Assembly: GCA_001629235.1 (NCBI GenBank)
Contig: LUSA01000096.1
Coordinates: 1 to 6,988, forward strand
DNA length: 6,988 nt
Reading direction: 5' to 3'
From: Marine group II euryarchaeote REDSEA-S43_B8
Lineage (GTDB): Archaea; Thermoplasmatota; Poseidoniia; Poseidoniales; Thalassarchaeaceae
Below, in pieces: positions 4,495-6,988 of this stretch; position 1 is the stretch's first letter, and the number at the start of each line of letters is the position of its first letter. Position numbers and translations under genes: made by a program. Below the pieces are notes generated by a model. It was not told where the DNA came from, did no database searches, and was given only the letters and a program-made list of their open reading frames with translations.

Positions 4495-6988
4495 TTTGAT
4501 TTCCAGAAGTCTTGGCTCAGGGATACCGTCCAAGGCTTCTTTGATTGCTTCGACCTCCATCCTTGCTCCTGCCATAGTTGTCACGAACGGGATGTTTAGC
4601 TCTACTGCAAGTCTCCTCATCATGTTGCCGTCTAGAACTGCCCCTCCGGTAGATCTTGGAGTATTGATTACAAGTTGGATCTTACCTTGCCTCATTAGGT
4701 CTAGAGCATCTGGAGACCGCCCCTCGGCAATTCTGTAACATGTTTTGACCTCAAGCTCTCCTGCGCTTCGGAGAACTCTGGATGTCCCTCTTGTTGCGTA
4801 TATGGTGAATCCCATGCCTTTCAGTTTCTCTGCTAGAGGAATCATCGAGTATTTGTCTTCGTCCTTTACTGTGATGTACACGCCACCTTGAGTTGGAACC
4901 GGGATTTCAGTGGCCAGTCTGGCCTTTAGGTAGGCAGCTGATGCCCTTACGTGTGATCCCATTACCTCTCCTGTCGACTTCATCTCCGGACCCGGTGCTG
5001 GATCTAGCCCCCTAAGTTTGATGAATGGGAAAACCGGGGCCTTTACGCACACTGCATCAGTCTGGGGATCGGGAATATCGAGATCGCACAGCCTCTCCCC
5101 GAGAGCGACCCGAGCCGCAATCCTAGCCAAGGGGATTCCAGTTGATTTCGCGACGAAAGGGAATGTTCTGGATCCTCTGGGGTTGACCTCCAATACGTAC
5201 AGTAGACCGTCATGAATTGCGAACTGGATGTTATAGCATCCGCGAACTCCCAGTTCCAGACCGATTACCCTAGTCCACTCCTCTACCTGTTCCAGGATCT
5301 CATCGGGCACATTTTGTGGCGGGATGAAGCAAGTGGAGTCCCCAGAATGAATTCCTGCCTCCTCTAAGTGCTCCATTATCGCCCCTATTAGGACGTCCTC
5401 ACCATCGCACACTGCATCAACGTCTAGCTCCATTGCGTTACCTAGGTACTTGTCTATCAGGAGAGGTCGATCTGAGGAAAGATATGCGTCCCTCATGTAA
5501 GACTCTAATTGCTTGTAATTTGCTAGAATCTCCATCCCTCTGCCTCCCAAGACGTATGAGGGACGAACTAGGACGGGGTAGCCGATTTCATTTGCTGCGT
5601 GCCTGACTCCCTCTGGTGTGGTCGCCGTTGCTCCATCGGGCATCCTCAATCCGCATCTAAGTGCGAATTCCTCGAATCTCTCTCTATCGCTGGCTTCATC
5701 AATGGACTCTGGTGATGTCCCCTCCATCATCAACTCCAGACCCATGGTCGAAAGATGAGGCAGTTCGTTTGCGAGTGGGAGTGCTAGATTTATCGCAGTC
5801 TGGCCCCCGAACTGGAGAAGGATCCCATTGGCATCCTCGCGAAGGAGTATCTCAGATACTGATTCTAGCGTAAGAGGGTCGAAGTACAGCCTATCACTAG
5901 TGTCGAAGTCTGTAGAAACTGTCTCTGGGTTGTTGTTGATTATGATGGCCTCGTGACCTAAATCTTGGATTGCACCGGCAGCATGGACGCAGCCATAATC
6001 GAACTCAATGCCCTGTCCGATTCTTATTGGACCCGATCCGACTACTGGAATCTTCTGCTTTACTGATGAAGAGAGTCCTGGAACGTAGTCTACCCCTGAC
6101 TCAGCGGAGCCGCCTTCGTAAGTCGAGTAATAGTAAGGGGTGACAGCAGCAAATTCTGCGGCACAAGAGTCGACCATCCTGTAACGTGGATGGACTCGTA
6201 ATTCGTGCCTCCTCATCCTCAGAGCAGTCTCGTCCTGACCAGTTGGAAGGTTCTTGAATCCCGACTCTGGGAAGCCGCACAGAGCGTCAGCGATGTGTAG
6301 ATCTGTGAATCCTGCTCCCTTCCAAGACCGCATCTCTGACTCTGGTATTCCCGCTGGCCTCATTCCTATCTCTCCTGCAGCCCTGATCTCGGTCTCTATT
6401 GCGGCGAGTTTCTCGAACCTCCTGAGGAACCAACGAGTTATCCCCCCAGTAAGGTCCCTAACGTCCTCTATCGAATATCCCCTTCGGAAAGCCTCGATTA
6501 CCGCACCCATCCTTCTGTCGGTAGGGATTCTGAGCCAGTCTTCTAGAAGTGCAGTTGGAAGCTTCTCAGAGGCCCTCTCATCCATAGTCTCCCCATCAGA
6601 AGCGTCGGACATTGTGAGTGGCCGAGGATGGGGCTTTCCGTACTCTAGGCTGGCCCAGGCCTTCAGGCACGCCTCCTCGAAAGAGCGCCCGATAGCCATA
6701 ACCTCTCCTGTCGACTTCATAGAGGTGCCAATCTTCCTATCTGCAGTTCGGAACTTATCGAAAGGCCAACGGGGAATCTTGACCACACAGTAGTCAAGTG
6801 TTGGTTCGAAGGCTGCCGTGGTACCTTCACCGGTGATTGGGTTTGGCAATTCATCCAAGGTGTACCCTACCGCGATTAGTGCGGCCATCCTTGCTATTGG
6901 GTAGCCAGTAGCCTTAGATGCTAGAGCAGATGATCTGGATACCCTGGGGTTTACCTCGATTACTCTGTAGTCGCCAGTTGATTGCTCA
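4483..6988 (-). CDS. carB: Carbamoyl-phosphate synthase large subunit, N-terminus beyond the window
   Basis: Makes carbamoyl phosphate from bicarbonate, ammonia (from CarA-hydrolysed glutamine) and two ATP, for pyrimidine and arginine synthesis. Reading enters from the right edge as EQSTGDYRVIEVNPRVSRSSALASKATG, the end of the first ATP-grasp domain; its Glu and Asn ligands align with E. coli Glu299 and Asn301, so about 288 residues are missing. The ATG at 6888 is internal. Over the 834 visible residues come the helical oligomerisation domain (about 110-300), the second ATP-grasp domain beginning VVGSGPIRIGQGIEFDYGCVHA, with RPSYVLGGRGMEI and EVNPRGSRT, and a C-terminal MGS-like allosteric domain keeping ATRGT and INTP. 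The oligomerisation domain carries short insertions relative to E. coli. I see no carA in the window. The 3' end overlaps the NTF2-like gene by 12 bases. Confidence 0.96.
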   Translation of the reverse strand, partial: EQSTGDYRVIEVNPRVSRSSALASKATGYPIARMAALIAVGYTLDELPNPITGEGTTAAFEPTLDYCVVKIPRWPFDKFRTADRKIGTSMKSTGEVMAIGRSFEEACLKAWASLEYGKPHPRPLTMSDASDGETMDERASEKLPTALLEDWLRIPTDRRMGAVIEAFRRGYSIEDVRDLTGGITRWFLRRFEKLAAIETEIRAAGEIGMRPAGIPESEMRSWKGAGFTDLHIADALCGFPESGFKNLPTGQDETALRMRRHELRVHPRYRMVDSCAAEFAAVTPYYYSTYEGGSAESGVDYVPGLSSSVKQKIPVVGSGPIRIGQGIEFDYGCVHAAGAIQDLGHEAIIINNNPETVSTDFDTSDRLYFDPLTLESVSEILLREDANGILLQFGGQTAINLALPLANELPHLSTMGLELMMEGTSPESIDEASDRERFEEFALRCGLRMPDGATATTPEGVRHAANEIGYPVLVRPSYVLGGRGMEILANYKQLESYMRDAYLSSDRPLLIDKYLGNAMELDVDAVCDGEDVLIGAIMEHLEEAGIHSGDSTCFIPPQNVPDEILEQVEEWTRVIGLELGVRGCYNIQFAIHDGLLYVLEVNPRGSRTFPFVAKSTGIPLARIAARVALGERLCDLDIPDPQTDAVCVKAPVFPFIKLRGLDPAPGPEMKSTGEVMGSHVRASAAYLKARLATEIPVPTQGGVYITVKDEDKYSMIPLAEKLKGMGFTIYATRGTSRVLRSAGELEVKTCYRIAEGRSPDALDLMRQGKIQLVINTPRSTGGAVLDGNMMRRLAVELNIPFVTTMAGARMEVEAIKEALDGIPEPRLLEIKSLN

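Noticed and set aside
6254..6793. A 179-residue plus-strand open frame
   Set aside because: It lies wholly antisense to carB, has no family resemblance or ribosome-binding site, and is a shadow of the strongly conserved minus-strand gene.
4483..6888. ATG at 6888 as the carB start
   Set aside because: The codons upstream to the window edge encode the conserved ATP-grasp segment EVNPRVSRSSALASKATG in the same frame, so this ATG is internal.
1434..6988. A single pyrimidine operon made of dut, the PyrE-like gene and carB
   Set aside because: carB is on the opposite strand and converges on the cluster, and lysS and the NTF2-like gene intervene. Only a loose neighbourhood link can be claimed.

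Overview
The window looks like a piece of an archaeal chromosome, most likely a euryarchaeon. The archaeal assignment rests on a gene for aIF2-beta (archaeal/eukaryotic-type initiation factor 2 subunit), a class I lysyl-tRNA synthetase, a helix-turn-helix/phosphoribosyltransferase fusion of the GfcR type, and GGTG-like Shine-Dalgarno sites. Tight packing, AGG/AGA-rich arginine codons and a VAT-1-like reductase next to aIF2-beta would suit a marine planktonic lineage such as Marine Group II/III (Poseidoniales and relatives). That finer placement is my inference and cannot be settled without a search.

Layout. (1) Bases 1-942, plus strand: a zinc-free quinone-oxidoreductase/VAT-1-like reductase, cut at its 5' end by the window edge. 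(2) Bases 943-1374, minus strand: aIF2-beta, whose stop codon directly abuts the stop of gene 1. (3) Bases 1375-1433: a 59-base divergent intergenic region. (4) Bases 1434-4494, plus strand: dUTPase, a GfcR-like HTH-PRTase regulator, class I LysRS, and a small NTF2/SnoaL-fold protein. The regulator and lysS are tightly coupled, since the lysS ribosome-binding site overlaps the regulator's stop codon. (5) Bases 4483-6988, minus strand: the large subunit of carbamoyl-phosphate synthase, lacking its N-terminal part because it runs off the right edge; its 3' end overlaps the NTF2-like gene by 12 bases.

Functionally the window is mostly core metabolism and translation: translation initiation (aIF2-beta), lysine charging (LysRS), pyrimidine hygiene (dUTPase) and carbamoyl phosphate for pyrimidine and arginine synthesis (CarB). 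The least predictable gene is the HTH-PRTase protein. It keeps the PRPP-binding loop of orotate phosphoribosyltransferase but not its catalytic lysine-rich loop, so it is probably a nucleotide- or PRPP-responsive transcription factor. I found no mobile element, CRISPR array, RNA gene or clearly new multi-gene system. The window is largely ordinary, with a few points worth checking.
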